Assembly: GCA_948528155.1 (NCBI GenBank)
Contig: CAOSZT010000104.1
Location: 1-7,587 of the forward strand
DNA: 7,587 nt
Source: an uncultured Clostridia bacterium
GTDB taxonomy: Bacteria > Bacillota > Clostridia > TANB77 > CAG-508
Reading direction: 5' to 3'
In this document: one piece after another, positions 1-6,256 of the stretch
Layout of the letters: each line of letters begins with the position of its first letter
How positions within the stretch are numbered: the stretch's first letter is position 1
The notes under the pieces: generated by a model
Told to the model about the DNA's origin: nothing
What the model saw: the letters and a program-made list of their open reading frames with translations, nothing else
The model's database searches: none
Translations under genes and position numbers: made by a program

Positions 1-291
1 AAATTTGCAGGATTAGCTGGAAGAACAACAGTACCAATATATCAAAAAATGAAACCAAAACCAGATGCAAGCCACCTAGTAAATTACAAAAAAGTAAAAT
101 TATATGATTATTATCTTTGTGATTATTGCGGAGAAGAAATAAAAATTCTAGAGAAAAAACAAGAAATGACTGGTGGAACTGCAACAATACCACATACAGT
201 TACAAAAAGAGGAGAACTAAAGTTAGCATTATGCAATAAGTGTTTAAGACCAGCATTAAAAGAATTTGAAGAGGTGGAAAATGCAAATTGA
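1..291 (+). CDS. Zinc-ribbon-like phage protein, 5' end outside the window
   Basis: The frame is open from the first base and ends at TGA 289-291, giving 96 visible residues. The first in-frame ATG (49) has no Shine-Dalgarno sequence before it, so the gene most likely starts upstream and is cut by the window edge. Counting from base 1, there are two CxxC pairs at about residues 40-43 (C-D-Y-C) and 78-81 (C-N-K-C), separated by a 34-residue loop containing a G-G-T-A-T stretch. This spacing suggests one structural zinc site in a zinc-ribbon or treble-clef fold. The C-terminus is acidic and helical. It overlaps the next gene by 11 bases, which suggests translational coupling. I do not recognise a named family. 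A nucleic-acid-binding or protein-docking role is inference from the zinc site and from lying upstream of rusA. Confidence 0.75.
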   Translation, partial: KFAGLAGRTTVPIYQKMKPKPDASHLVNYKKVKLYDYYLCDYCGEEIKILEKKQEMTGGTATIPHTVTKRGELKLALCNKCLRPALKEFEEVENAN

Positions 292-727
292 TAACATAGA
301 TGAAATAGAGAAATTTGTTGAAGAAATGAATTATTTTTTCACGAATATTGAAAGAACAAATTCAGATCTTAAGAATCAGTTAAGAACCAAAGAACTGGAG
401 CAAGATGATTTACTTCATGAAATAGAACTAAGCAAATTGAATGCTTTTGAATTAACAAAAGTTGCTACTAGATTACAAAAAACAAGGAAAGAACGCAGAG
501 AAATAAAAGACAAACTAGAATTTATAGCAACGATTAAAGGCTTTTCTGATAAATACACAAACAAGTTAATTACAGGAGATTTAATAAACTTACTAAAAAA
601 CATAAGACGATTAAGGGAAAATTGGAATACAAGAATATATAAAACAAGGGTGCTAGAAGATCTAAAAATTAGCAAAATGAAAGAAACTATACAACAAAAA
701 GGAGAAGAAAAAGATGTTAATAGTTAG
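281..727 (+). CDS. Coiled-coil phage protein of unknown function
   Basis: This is a 148-residue, highly charged (Lys/Glu/Arg), almost wholly helical protein with no membrane segment. I chose ATG 281 because a GAGGTGG ribosome binding site (271-277) sits just before it. An in-frame TTG at 266 lies upstream of that site and is not needed. Residues about 25-85 look like a coiled coil with a central L-N-A-F-E-L stretch followed by a basic K-T-R-K-E-R-R-E-I-K-D segment. From memory, similar proteins with this order occur in early regions of Firmicutes phages, without an assigned function. The start overlaps the zinc protein and the stop overlaps the next start by 14 bases, so it is translated as part of the operon. 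The basic patch could contact nucleic acid, but nothing in the sequence proves this. Confidence 0.8.
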   Translation: MQIDNIDEIEKFVEEMNYFFTNIERTNSDLKNQLRTKELEQDDLLHEIELSKLNAFELTKVATRLQKTRKERREIKDKLEFIATIKGFSDKYTNKLITGDLINLLKNIRRLRENWNTRIYKTRVLEDLKISKMKETIQQKGEEKDVNS

Positions 728-986
728 TCAAGATAAAATGAAAACTACTGAAAAAATGGAACTATGGATAGAAGAATTATGGGAAAATACAGAATTTGAA
801 AGGAAGTTATTTTACATTAAAAACCCAATAGGGACATTAGGTACATATACAACAAAAGAACGAGCGAAAGAGGTGTTAAAAGAAATTATAAAAGAATTCA
901 AAAGAGTTCTTAGAACAGAAAATAGAGGAACAGGGCAGCAAAGGTTTTACGATTTACCAAAGGTATATTATATGCCAGAAGATTAG
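714..986 (+). CDS. Small conserved phage protein (M-L-I-V-S-Q-D-K type)
   Basis: This 90-residue protein starts at ATG 714, nine bases after a GGAG motif (701-704), inside the end of the previous gene. It opens with M-L-I-V-S-Q-D-K. It then has a probable beta segment around residues 31-44 ending G-T-Y, a helical T-K-E-R-A-K-E-V-L-K-E-I stretch at about 46-60, and a C-terminal V-Y-Y-M-P-E ending. From memory, this order of an SQD-like start, a G-x-Y-x-T-x-E-R-A-K-E-V-L helix and a x-Y-x-M-P-E tail recurs in many small Firmicutes phage and prophage proteins of unknown function. No catalytic motif or metal site is visible. Its stop codon adjoins the AGGAGG site of the resolvase gene, so the two are probably co-translated. 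Confidence 0.8.
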   Translation: MLIVSQDKMKTTEKMELWIEELWENTEFERKLFYIKNPIGTLGTYTTKERAKEVLKEIIKEFKRVLRTENRGTGQQRFYDLPKVYYMPED

Positions 987-997
987 GAGGGAATCAA

Positions 998-1408
998 ATG
1001 GTTTATGAATTTGAAATGATAGGAGACATAGTAGGAAAAGCAAGACCTAGAATGAACACTCGAACAGGAAGAGCATATACGCCAACAAATACAAAACTTT
1101 ATGAATATTCTTTAAGGCAATGGTTCATAAGAGATTATCCATACTTCAAACCAATTGAAACAAGAGTAAAAGTAACAATTATAGCCTACTTTGGAATTCC
1201 TAAAAGTACAAGTAAAAAGAAAAAAGCGGAAATGCTACAGGGGATTATAAGTCCTACTAAAAAACCTGATGCAGATAATATTGTAAAAATAGTGTTAGAT
1301 GCTATGAACAAATTTGCTTTCAAAGATGATACGCAAGTTACTAAATTAGAAATAGAAAAGAAATATGATAAGACACCAAGAATCTACATAAAAATTGAAG
1401 AATATTAG
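998..1408 (+). CDS. rusA: RusA-family Holliday junction resolvase
   Basis: RusA is a small dimeric, metal-dependent endonuclease that cuts four-way DNA junctions made during recombination and replication. This 136-residue protein has the family layout. There is a short N-terminal beta strand with G-x-x-x-G-K-A-R-P-R at residues 9-18, a variable middle, and then the signature K-P-D-A-D-N at 89-94. Lys97 follows, and F-K-D-D-T-Q-V is at 108-114. Asp91, Asp93 and Asp111 correspond best to the three catalytic acids of E. coli RusA (D70, D72, D91), and Lys97 to the essential lysine K76. That alignment was made by eye. All four residues are present, so the enzyme looks active. Length is normal for the family. 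A strong AGGAGG (985-990) fixes the start. In the phage it would clear branched DNA before packaging. Confidence 0.93.
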   Translation: MVYEFEMIGDIVGKARPRMNTRTGRAYTPTNTKLYEYSLRQWFIRDYPYFKPIETRVKVTIIAYFGIPKSTSKKKKAEMLQGIISPTKKPDADNIVKIVLDAMNKFAFKDDTQVTKLEIEKKYDKTPRIYIKIEEY

Positions 1409-1428
1409 AATGAAAGGAAAAGAATGAA

Positions 1429-1806
1429 ATGGAATATAAAGAAGAAGATAAAAAGTTAATAGAAAGTGCAAATTGCCATTATTATGAATTTACAGAAAAG
1501 ATAATAGAGCAAATAGTAAATAAAAATATAGATGATGTAGCATCAGAGGAGTGGAGAATTTTAATACAAATGCTATATCCTAAAAATATGATAGGAAGCG
1601 GATTATTCCAACCAATATTAATATTTAAGATTAGTTCAAAAGGAAAAAGAGTAGATCCTCCATTAGAAGCATATAACAGCATAAATGATTTAAAGGATAA
1701 AGAATGTTTGCTATTTAGGATGATGGACTATATAGAAAAAAACAGCAATTTAAAAATTCATAATAGCTGGTATACAACAAAAGAAAAGATAATACAAGGA
1801 GGGTAA
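1429..1806 (+). CDS. Hypothetical protein, acidic N-terminus
   Basis: This 125-residue protein starts at ATG 1429, about ten bases after AAAGGA (1413-1418). Another ATG five bases earlier is in a different frame that closes within a dozen codons. The first 20 residues are charged and helical. The centre (about 42-70) is more hydrophobic, with W-R-I-L-I-Q-M-L-Y-P and P-I-L-I-F-K-I segments that look like a globular core. No membrane segment, zinc ligands or nuclease motif are visible. I do not recognise a family. It sits 20 bases behind rusA, and its stop leads into the ribosome binding site of the next gene. It belongs to the same operon, and its composition matches its neighbours. Confidence 0.75.
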   Translation: MEYKEEDKKLIESANCHYYEFTEKIIEQIVNKNIDDVASEEWRILIQMLYPKNMIGSGLFQPILIFKISSKGKRVDPPLEAYNSINDLKDKECLLFRMMDYIEKNSNLKIHNSWYTTKEKIIQGG

Positions 1807-1810
1807 AGTA

Positions 1811-2098
1811 ATGCCTAAAGAAATAGAATTGAAAGATATAGTAAAAATGCAAAATCTATATATAGAGATATTTTATGAAGAAGATGAAGATTGTCCAGAT
1901 AGGAGAATTATTGTAAAAAAAGAAAAAGCAGTACAAAGAATATTAGATAAAATAATCAATAATAAAGGCGAACAATTAGCTATTTGGGGAACGATACAAA
2001 GAGAAAGTTGGAATATAAAGGATAAAACTTTCAAGCCAATTTGTGATAAATTGCGAGAGCTAGGCTATGCAATAATACAAAGGGAGAAGAAGAAATGA
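1811..2098 (+). CDS. Hypothetical protein, charged, possible helix-turn-helix-like C-terminus
   Basis: This 95-residue protein begins at ATG 1811, preceded by AGGAGGG (1798-1804) that overlaps the previous stop codon. The N-terminal third contains an acidic Y-E-E-D-E-D stretch. The second half has a basic helix (about residues 37-52) and a C-terminal segment ending G-Y-A-I-I-Q-R-E-K-K-K. That tail, with a helix and then a short strand, vaguely recalls winged-helix proteins, but the resemblance is too weak for a call. No catalytic residues stand out. The stop overlaps the next start as ATGA (2095-2098), a classic sign of translational coupling to the membrane protein downstream. Confidence 0.75.
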   Translation: MPKEIELKDIVKMQNLYIEIFYEEDEDCPDRRIIVKKEKAVQRILDKIINNKGEQLAIWGTIQRESWNIKDKTFKPICDKLRELGYAIIQREKKK

Positions 2099-2283
2099 AA
2101 AGATTTTTATTTATAATTTTTGTTATTTTAATGACACCTATATATTTAATATTGCATTTTTTAGGATGGTTTCTAAGTGGTTTCGTAGAACTTATGACAG
2201 ATATTACAGAACCTATTGCAGATGGAATAGAAGAATTGATTGAAAATATGATGAATTTTTGGGAAAAAGTATTGCATAAATAA
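2095..2283 (+). CDS. Small single-pass membrane protein
   Basis: This 62-residue protein is translated from ATG 2095, four bases inside the end of the previous gene, with GGGAG (2082-2086) as ribosome binding site. After M-K-R, residues 4-30 are almost entirely hydrophobic, forming one long membrane segment. The remaining half is acidic and amphipathic (E-L-I-E-N-M-M-N-F-W-E-K), suggesting a helix lying along the inner membrane face or in the cytoplasm. There is no lipobox and no obvious signal peptidase site, so it is probably retained in the membrane. It is far from any lysis gene and has only one membrane segment, so I do not call it a holin. Function is unknown. Confidence 0.72.
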   Translation: MKRFLFIIFVILMTPIYLILHFLGWFLSGFVELMTDITEPIADGIEELIENMMNFWEKVLHK

Positions 2284-2303
2284 AGGGAAAGGAAGAGGTC
2301 AAT

Positions 2304-3078
2304 ATGGGAGTAAAAATAGAATTATATAATGATCATTTTGAAAATGCAAAAAGATATGGAATACCAAAAGCACAGTTAATTATAGCTGATATACCATATA
2401 ATTTAGGAAATAATGCTTATGCAAGTAATCCAATGTGGTATGTAGATGGAGATAACAAAAATGGAGAAAGCAATAAAGCAGGGAAGTCTTTTTTTGATAC
2501 AGATAATGACTTTAAAATAAATAATTTTTTTGACTTTTGCACTAGATATTTAAAAAAAGAGCCGAAAGAAAAAGGACAAGCACCAGCAATGGTTGTTTTC
2601 TGTGCTTTTGAACAAATACAAAGAGTTATTGACGAAGGAAAAAAACATGGATTATTAAAAAGCTATCCATTAGTTTTTATTAAAAATTATTCTGCTCAAG
2701 TATTAAAAGCAAATATGAAAGTGGTAGGTGCAACAGAATATGCAGTTGTATTATATAGAGATAAATTACCAAAGTTTAACAATATAGGGATTGATGGAAA
2801 AAAACATATGGTGTTTAACTGGTTTGAATGGAAGAGGGATAATTCAAAAGCATATCCTAAAATACATCCAACACAAAAACCAGTTGGATTATTAAAAAGG
2901 CTAATAGAAATATTTACTGATGAAGGCGATGTTGTTATAGATCCAGTAGCACGGAAGTGCATCAACTTTAAGGGCGTGTGCTGAAATGAATAGAAATTGT
3001 TATGGATTTGAAATAAAAAAGGATTTTTATAAATCAGCAAAAGAAGTAATGTTAAGTAATATACAACTAACTATGTAG
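2304..3078 (+). pseudogene. Beta-class DNA N6-adenine/N4-cytosine methyltransferase, disrupted by +1 frameshift
   Basis: This enzyme family (PF01555-like) transfers a methyl group from AdoMet to the exocyclic amino group of adenine or cytosine in DNA. The catalytic motif IV comes first as D-I-P-Y at residues 29-32, a variant of DPPY. The conserved H-P-T-Q-K-P is at 188-193, and the AdoMet-binding motif I begins D213-P-V-A. Right there the frame shifts. As read, ten unrelated residues follow and translation stops at TGA 2982-2984 (226 aa). Skipping one base, the C at 2952, restores A-G-S-A-S-T-L-R-A-C and then Y-G-F-E-I-K-K-D-F-Y. That frame stays open to TAG 3076-3078, giving 257 residues. 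The stop would then lie 13 bases before the next methyltransferase, as expected for an intact operon gene. The truncated product lacks the AdoMet-binding loop and is probably inactive. The start ATG 2304 follows GGAAGAGG (2291-2298). A sequencing error cannot be excluded. Confidence 0.88.
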
Positions 3079-3091
3079 AAAGGAAATAGAA

Positions 3092-3961
3092 ATGAATGTA
3101 TTAAGTTTATTTGATGGAATAAGTTGCGGTCAAATTGCACTTGAAAGAGCAGGAATAAAAGTAGAAAAATATTATGCAAGTGAAATAAAACCATCAGCAA
3201 TAAAATGTACACAAACCAATTACCCTAATACAATTCAATTAGGTGATGTTACAAAATTGGATTTAAATAAAATAGATAAAATTGATTTGTTAATTGGAGG
3301 GAGTCCATGCCAGGATTTATCTATTGCAAATGTAATCAATAGAGGAAATCAAGACGGACTAGATGGAAAGAAAAGCAGTTTATTTTTTGAATATGTAAGA
3401 ATATTGAAACAATTAAAACCAAAATATTTTTTACTTGAAAATGTTGCAAATATGAAAAATAAAGACAAAGAACTTATCAGTAATATTCTAGGAGTAGAAA
3501 CTATAAAGATAAATTCAAACCTAGTAAGTTATCAAAATAGAAGTAGGTACTATTGGACTAATATACCAAATGTAACAGAGCCACAAGATAAAAATATAGA
3601 TTTCCAAGATTATATTTGTAAAGAACATGAAAAATGCAAAGAGTTCAAAGTTAATAAAACTGCATCGAGAATAAAAATGTGGGGTAATGGCATAGAAGGA
3701 AGTTGTCCAAATGTAACTCACGCTAATAAAATCAATTGTATAACATGTAGACAAGACAGATGGAAGAATGCAGGATTAATTGAATTTGAAGATTTTTGCA
3801 GATTTCTCACAACTGAAGAATTAGAACAAGGACAAACATTACCTATTGGATATACAAAAATGCTAACTAAAAATCAAGCAGCAGATGTAATTGGCGATGG
3901 ATGGACTGTAGATGTAATAGTTCATATATTAAAGAATATTGAAGGAGGAAAACTAAAGTGA
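3092..3961 (+). CDS. DNA (cytosine-5) methyltransferase, Dnmt3-like phage type
   Basis: This 289-residue enzyme would methylate carbon 5 of cytosine in DNA using AdoMet. Motifs appear in canonical order. Motif I is F-D-G-I-S-C-G at residues 7-13, and motif IV is G-G-S-P-C-Q at 69-74 with catalytic Cys73. Motif VI is E-N-V at 116-118, motif VIII is Q-N-R-S-R-Y-Y-W at 148-155, and motif X is G-D-G-W-T-V-D-V-I at 268-276. The short length, the F-D-G-I start and the N/D-G-W-T-V-D-V-I-x-H-I end recall the Dnmt3-like C5 enzymes common in phages. The target-recognition region (about 156-235) is small and contains several Cys/His residues. AAAGGA (3079-3084) sets the start. No restriction endonuclease is encoded nearby, so it looks like an orphan, probably protecting phage DNA from host restriction. 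The target sequence cannot be read from the gene. Confidence 0.95.
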   Translation: MNVLSLFDGISCGQIALERAGIKVEKYYASEIKPSAIKCTQTNYPNTIQLGDVTKLDLNKIDKIDLLIGGSPCQDLSIANVINRGNQDGLDGKKSSLFFEYVRILKQLKPKYFLLENVANMKNKDKELISNILGVETIKINSNLVSYQNRSRYYWTNIPNVTEPQDKNIDFQDYICKEHEKCKEFKVNKTASRIKMWGNGIEGSCPNVTHANKINCITCRQDRWKNAGLIEFEDFCRFLTTEELEQGQTLPIGYTKMLTKNQAADVIGDGWTVDVIVHILKNIEGGKLK

Positions 3962-4371
3962 AATGTGATGATAAGGAATGGCAACATTGCAGAGTTGAAA
4001 AAATGGGATGCAAAGGTTGCTATTATGATATCGATATTATAGGAAAAAGGGTTAAAGTTAAACACCCAGAATTTGATGGAATTACAGGAGTAGTAGTTGA
4101 AAAAATAAACAATGAATACAAGATAGAACTAGATAATAAAATCGGAGGATGCGAATATTACATAGCAACTGATGGAGGATTTATAGTAATAGATGAAAAT
4201 ACTACAACGCATCATGTAACAATAAAAACGGAAAAGTTAAAGGAACTAATAAAAGAAAATTACAAATGGAATGATTATACTCTAAAAGGAAAAATAGATA
4301 TAGTGACAAGGTTAGCATATTTTGAAAATGATAAAGAGTTATTAGAATTTTTAGAATATATGGAGGAATAG
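3958..4371 (+). CDS. Cys-cluster plus SH3/KOW-like phage protein
   Basis: This 137-residue protein starts at GTG 3958, which overlaps the TGA of the cytosine methyltransferase as GTGA. GGAGG sits nine bases upstream, so the unusual start is well supported. The N-terminus holds a cysteine cluster (C3, C11, C18, C21, with G-C-K-G-C-Y-Y), likely a small zinc site. It is followed at about residues 27-60 by G-K-R-V-K-V-K and G-I-T-G-V-V-V-E-K-I, a pattern typical of small beta-barrel (SH3/KOW-like) domains. The C-terminal third is helical and acidic (E-L-L-E-F-L-E-Y-M-E-E). I do not recognise a named family. Tight coupling to the methyltransferase suggests they are made together, but an accessory role in DNA modification is only inference. 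Confidence 0.8.
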   Translation: MKCDDKEWQHCRVEKMGCKGCYYDIDIIGKRVKVKHPEFDGITGVVVEKINNEYKIELDNKIGGCEYYIATDGGFIVIDENTTTHHVTIKTEKLKELIKENYKWNDYTLKGKIDIVTRLAYFENDKELLEFLEYMEE

Positions 4372-4375
4372 AAAA

Positions 4376-4699
4376 ATGAAATCTATTGTAGATAATAAAT
4401 TATATGATACAGAAAAAGCAGACAAGATATTTGATTATATAAAAAATGTAGCTGAATCAATATGGATTTTAGGAACAGAATACAAACAAAACTGTTGGAG
4501 AGATGTTGATATGTACAAGACCAAAAAAGGAAATTATTTTATACATATAAAACAACCAAACAAAGAAAACAATAGTGTTTACTATGGGTATAAAAAAGAA
4601 TATATAGAAGCGATAACAGAAGAAGAGGCAAAGAGGATTGTAAGAAAATTAGATGTAGAGAAAAGCATAGAATTATTTGGAAAAGTAGAAGAGGCTTAA
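4376..4699 (+). CDS. Small conserved phage protein
   Basis: This 107-residue protein starts at ATG 4376, nine bases after GGAGG (4362-4366) and four bases after the previous stop. It begins M-K-S-I-V-D-N-K-L-Y-D-T-E-K-A. It has a central strand-rich part with M-Y-K-T-K-K-G-N-Y-F-I-H, then an E-E-E-A-K-R-I-V-R-K-L helix, and ends L-F-G-K-V-E-E-A. From memory, the ordered pieces K-x-Y-D-T-x-x-A, L-Y-x-x-K-x-G-x-x-F and a final x-F-G-x-x-E-E-A recur in short proteins of Firmicutes phages and mobile elements, with no known function. No catalytic or metal motif is visible. It lies between the methyltransferase pair and metK, so it is carried in the methylation module, but nothing ties it to methylation. 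Confidence 0.8.
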   Translation: MKSIVDNKLYDTEKADKIFDYIKNVAESIWILGTEYKQNCWRDVDMYKTKKGNYFIHIKQPNKENNSVYYGYKKEYIEAITEEEAKRIVRKLDVEKSIELFGKVEEA

Positions 4700-4711
4700 T
4701 ATAAAAAATAT

Positions 4712-4716
4712 GGAGG
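4712..4716 (+). promoter_or_regulatory. Ribosome binding site fixing the metK start
   Basis: GGAGG lies eight bases before ATG 4725. The earlier in-frame ATG at 4710 overlaps this site and has none of its own. The shorter protein starting at 4725 is therefore favoured, and it matches where MetK family proteins begin relative to the G-H-P-D-K motif. Confidence 0.85.
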
Positions 4717-4724
4717 TAATAATA

Positions 4725-5744
4725 ATGAAATTATATAGCAATGAAATTGTATTCAGAGGACATCCTGATAAAGTATGTGATCAGATTAGTGATGCAATAC
4801 TAGATGAATGTTTGAAACAAGATCCAAACAGCAGATGTGGAATAGAAACTGTAGGAGGAAAGAAAAAAATATTTATAACAGGAGAAGTAACAAGCAAAGC
4901 AAATATTGATGTAGAAGCCATAGCAAAAAGAGTGCTAAAAGATATTGGATATTCTGCTGACTATGAGATTATAGACAACATAGGAAAACAAAGTCCAGAC
5001 ATAGCACTTGGAACTAATGATGAAGTAAATGGAGCAGGAGATAATGGCATGATGTTTGGATATGCTTGTGATAGTACAGAGCAAATGCTACCAACGGCAA
5101 TGGTAATATTACAAGAGTTATCTAAAAGGTATGATGAACTAAGGAAAAAAGATAGTAGATTTCTACCAGATGGAAAAGCACAAATAACAGGCTTATATGG
5201 TGATAATATGGAATTAAAAGCTATAAAGGCATTCACAGTTTGCTATCAAAATACTGAAGAAGATAGAAAAGAAACCGATAAAATAATTATAGGTATGTGT
5301 TGTGAAATAGCAAATAAATATGAAACGACAATAGAAAAATTTTTAATAAATCCAACAGGTAAATTCAAAATAGGAGGTTTTGAAGGAGATGCAGGTTTAA
5401 CAGGAAGAAAAATCGTAGTAGATCAATACCAGTCTTTTGCTAATGTTGGTGGTGGTGCATTTTCTGGAAAGGATCCAACAAAAGTAGATAGAAGCGGAGC
5501 ATACAAGGCAAGAGAAATAGCAAAAAAATATTTACAAAAGTATAATTTGGTATGGTGCGAAGTTCAATTAAGTTATGCAATAGGTATCGAACAACCACTA
5601 GCAATTTACATTGATAGTGATATGGGAAGCATTGAACCAACTACTGAACTATATGAAGAATGCAAATTAAAGAATATCATAAGAGATCTAGATTTGAAAA
5701 ATAAATGTTATGAAGAAACAGCACGATTCGGACATTTTCAATAG
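4725..5744 (+). CDS. metK: Phage-encoded S-adenosylmethionine synthetase (methionine adenosyltransferase), shortened
   Basis: MetK makes AdoMet from methionine and ATP in the cytoplasm, releasing phosphate and diphosphate. This 339-residue copy keeps the family landmarks. These are G-H-P-D-K at 12-16, I-G-K-Q-S-P-D at 86-92, G-A-G-D-N-G-M-M-F-G-Y at 103-113 and P-D-G-K at 148-151. G-D-A-G-L-T-G-R-K is at 221-229, and G-G-G-A-F-S-G-K-D-P-T-K-V-D-R-S at 242-257. By eye, His13, Asp106, Lys151, Asp222, Arg228, Lys229, Lys249, Lys253 and Asp255 match the E. coli substrate and metal ligands, so activity is likely. It is about 45 residues shorter than the E. coli enzyme (384). Loops before I-G-K-Q-S-P-D and G-A-G-D are trimmed, and it stops at F-G-H-F-Q, without the usual C-terminal tail. 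No SAM riboswitch fits in the 25-base upstream gap. It likely feeds the neighbouring methyltransferases. Confidence 0.95.
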   Translation: MKLYSNEIVFRGHPDKVCDQISDAILDECLKQDPNSRCGIETVGGKKKIFITGEVTSKANIDVEAIAKRVLKDIGYSADYEIIDNIGKQSPDIALGTNDEVNGAGDNGMMFGYACDSTEQMLPTAMVILQELSKRYDELRKKDSRFLPDGKAQITGLYGDNMELKAIKAFTVCYQNTEEDRKETDKIIIGMCCEIANKYETTIEKFLINPTGKFKIGGFEGDAGLTGRKIVVDQYQSFANVGGGAFSGKDPTKVDRSGAYKAREIAKKYLQKYNLVWCEVQLSYAIGIEQPLAIYIDSDMGSIEPTTELYEECKLKNIIRDLDLKNKCYEETARFGHFQ

Positions 5745-5761
5745 AAGGAGGACAATTAGTT

Positions 5762-5950
5762 ATGCTATTTAATAAAAAATATAAAAACTTAAGGGAAAAA
5801 ATAGAACGATTAGATTATAGTTTATATCTACAAATTGAACAATATGTTAATAGAGCAGATACGAAATATCACAAAGGCAGAATTGATGGATTAATTAGTT
5901 CTAGAGGAGCAATCCAAAAAATTTTAGATGGGGAGGACAAAAATGTTTGA
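5762..5950 (+). CDS. Small hypothetical phage protein
   Basis: This 62-residue protein starts at ATG 5762, ten bases after AAGGAGG (5745-5751) and 17 bases behind metK. It is helical and charged. An N-terminal basic segment (N-K-K-Y-K-N-L-R-E-K) is followed by a Leu/Ile-containing helix, then K-G-R-I-D-G-L-I-S-S-R-G-A-I-Q-K-I-L near the C-terminus. No membrane, metal or catalytic motif is visible, and I do not recognise a family. It overlaps the next small gene by eight bases, which supports both being translated. Confidence 0.72.
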   Translation: MLFNKKYKNLREKIERLDYSLYLQIEQYVNRADTKYHKGRIDGLISSRGAIQKILDGEDKNV

Positions 5951-6098
5951 AAAGGAAACAACTAAAATGACAGAGGAACAAAGAAAACTACTAAATGAAG
6001 AGATAATTGATAAAGAAAAATTTAGCATGATGAATAGAAGAGAAAGAAGAGAATATTTAAAAGAACATAGAAAAGAAATTAAAAAATTAAAATTTTAG
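5943..6098 (+). CDS. Small basic, charged phage protein (51 aa)
   Basis: ATG 5943 follows GGGAGG (5931-5936) by six bases, inside the end of the previous gene, and the frame runs to TAG 6096-6098. The product has 51 residues and is almost entirely charged. It contains N-R-R-E-R-R-E-Y-L-K-E-H-R-K at about 31-44 and ends K-K-L-K-F. It is probably a single long helix and could bind nucleic acid, but this is inference from charge alone. Excellent ribosome binding site spacing, overlap with its neighbour and matching codon use argue that it is a real gene despite its size. Function is unknown. Confidence 0.68.
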   Translation: MFEKETTKMTEEQRKLLNEEIIDKEKFSMMNRRERREYLKEHRKEIKKLKF

Positions 6099-6112
6099 TG
6101 AGGTATCTGCAG

Positions 6113-6256
6113 ATGGAAAATAGAAAACGATGTGGAAATTGCGGAAGATATCCGTTTTGTAAAAGAACAGAAGGAGCTAGTTGCTATTGTGAGGAATGGA
6201 TAAAAAGAAAATATGAAATTCGTAAAAATATAGGAGTGGAAAATGAAAAAATGTAA
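6113..6256 (+). CDS. Small Cys-rich putative zinc-binding protein (47 aa)
   Basis: ATG 6113 is preceded by GTGAGGT (6099-6105), and the frame ends at TAA 6254-6256. The 47-residue product is dominated by a cysteine cluster: R-C-G-N-C-G-R-Y-P-F-C-K-R at residues 6-18, then C-Y-C-E-E-W at 24-29. Five cysteines within 20 residues strongly suggest one zinc site. The C-x2-C-x5-C...C-x2-W arrangement resembles tiny zinc proteins scattered through phage early regions, and the N-terminal Cys cluster of the 3958-4371 protein is of similar type. It overlaps the next gene by 14 bases. Function is unknown. A protein or nucleic-acid docking role is inference. Confidence 0.72.
   Translation: MENRKRCGNCGRYPFCKRTEGASCYCEEWIKRKYEIRKNIGVENEKM

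Noticed and set aside
1429..1806. Restriction endonuclease partner for the methyltransferases
   Set aside because: Neither this protein nor any neighbour shows a PD-(D/E)xK, HNH or GIY-YIG pattern, and the gene is separated from the methyltransferases by two others.
2696..3040. 114-codon minus-strand open frame across the methyltransferase end
   Set aside because: It is a shadow of the coding strand: Phe/Ser/Asn-rich low-complexity translation with no ribosome binding site, opposite a clearly recognisable gene.
4700..4724. SAM riboswitch upstream of metK
   Set aside because: Only 25 bases separate metK from the previous gene, and they contain the ribosome binding site; there is no room for such an element.
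4710..4724. Upstream metK start at ATG 4710
   Set aside because: This ATG overlaps the GGAGG that serves ATG 4725 and has no ribosome binding site of its own.
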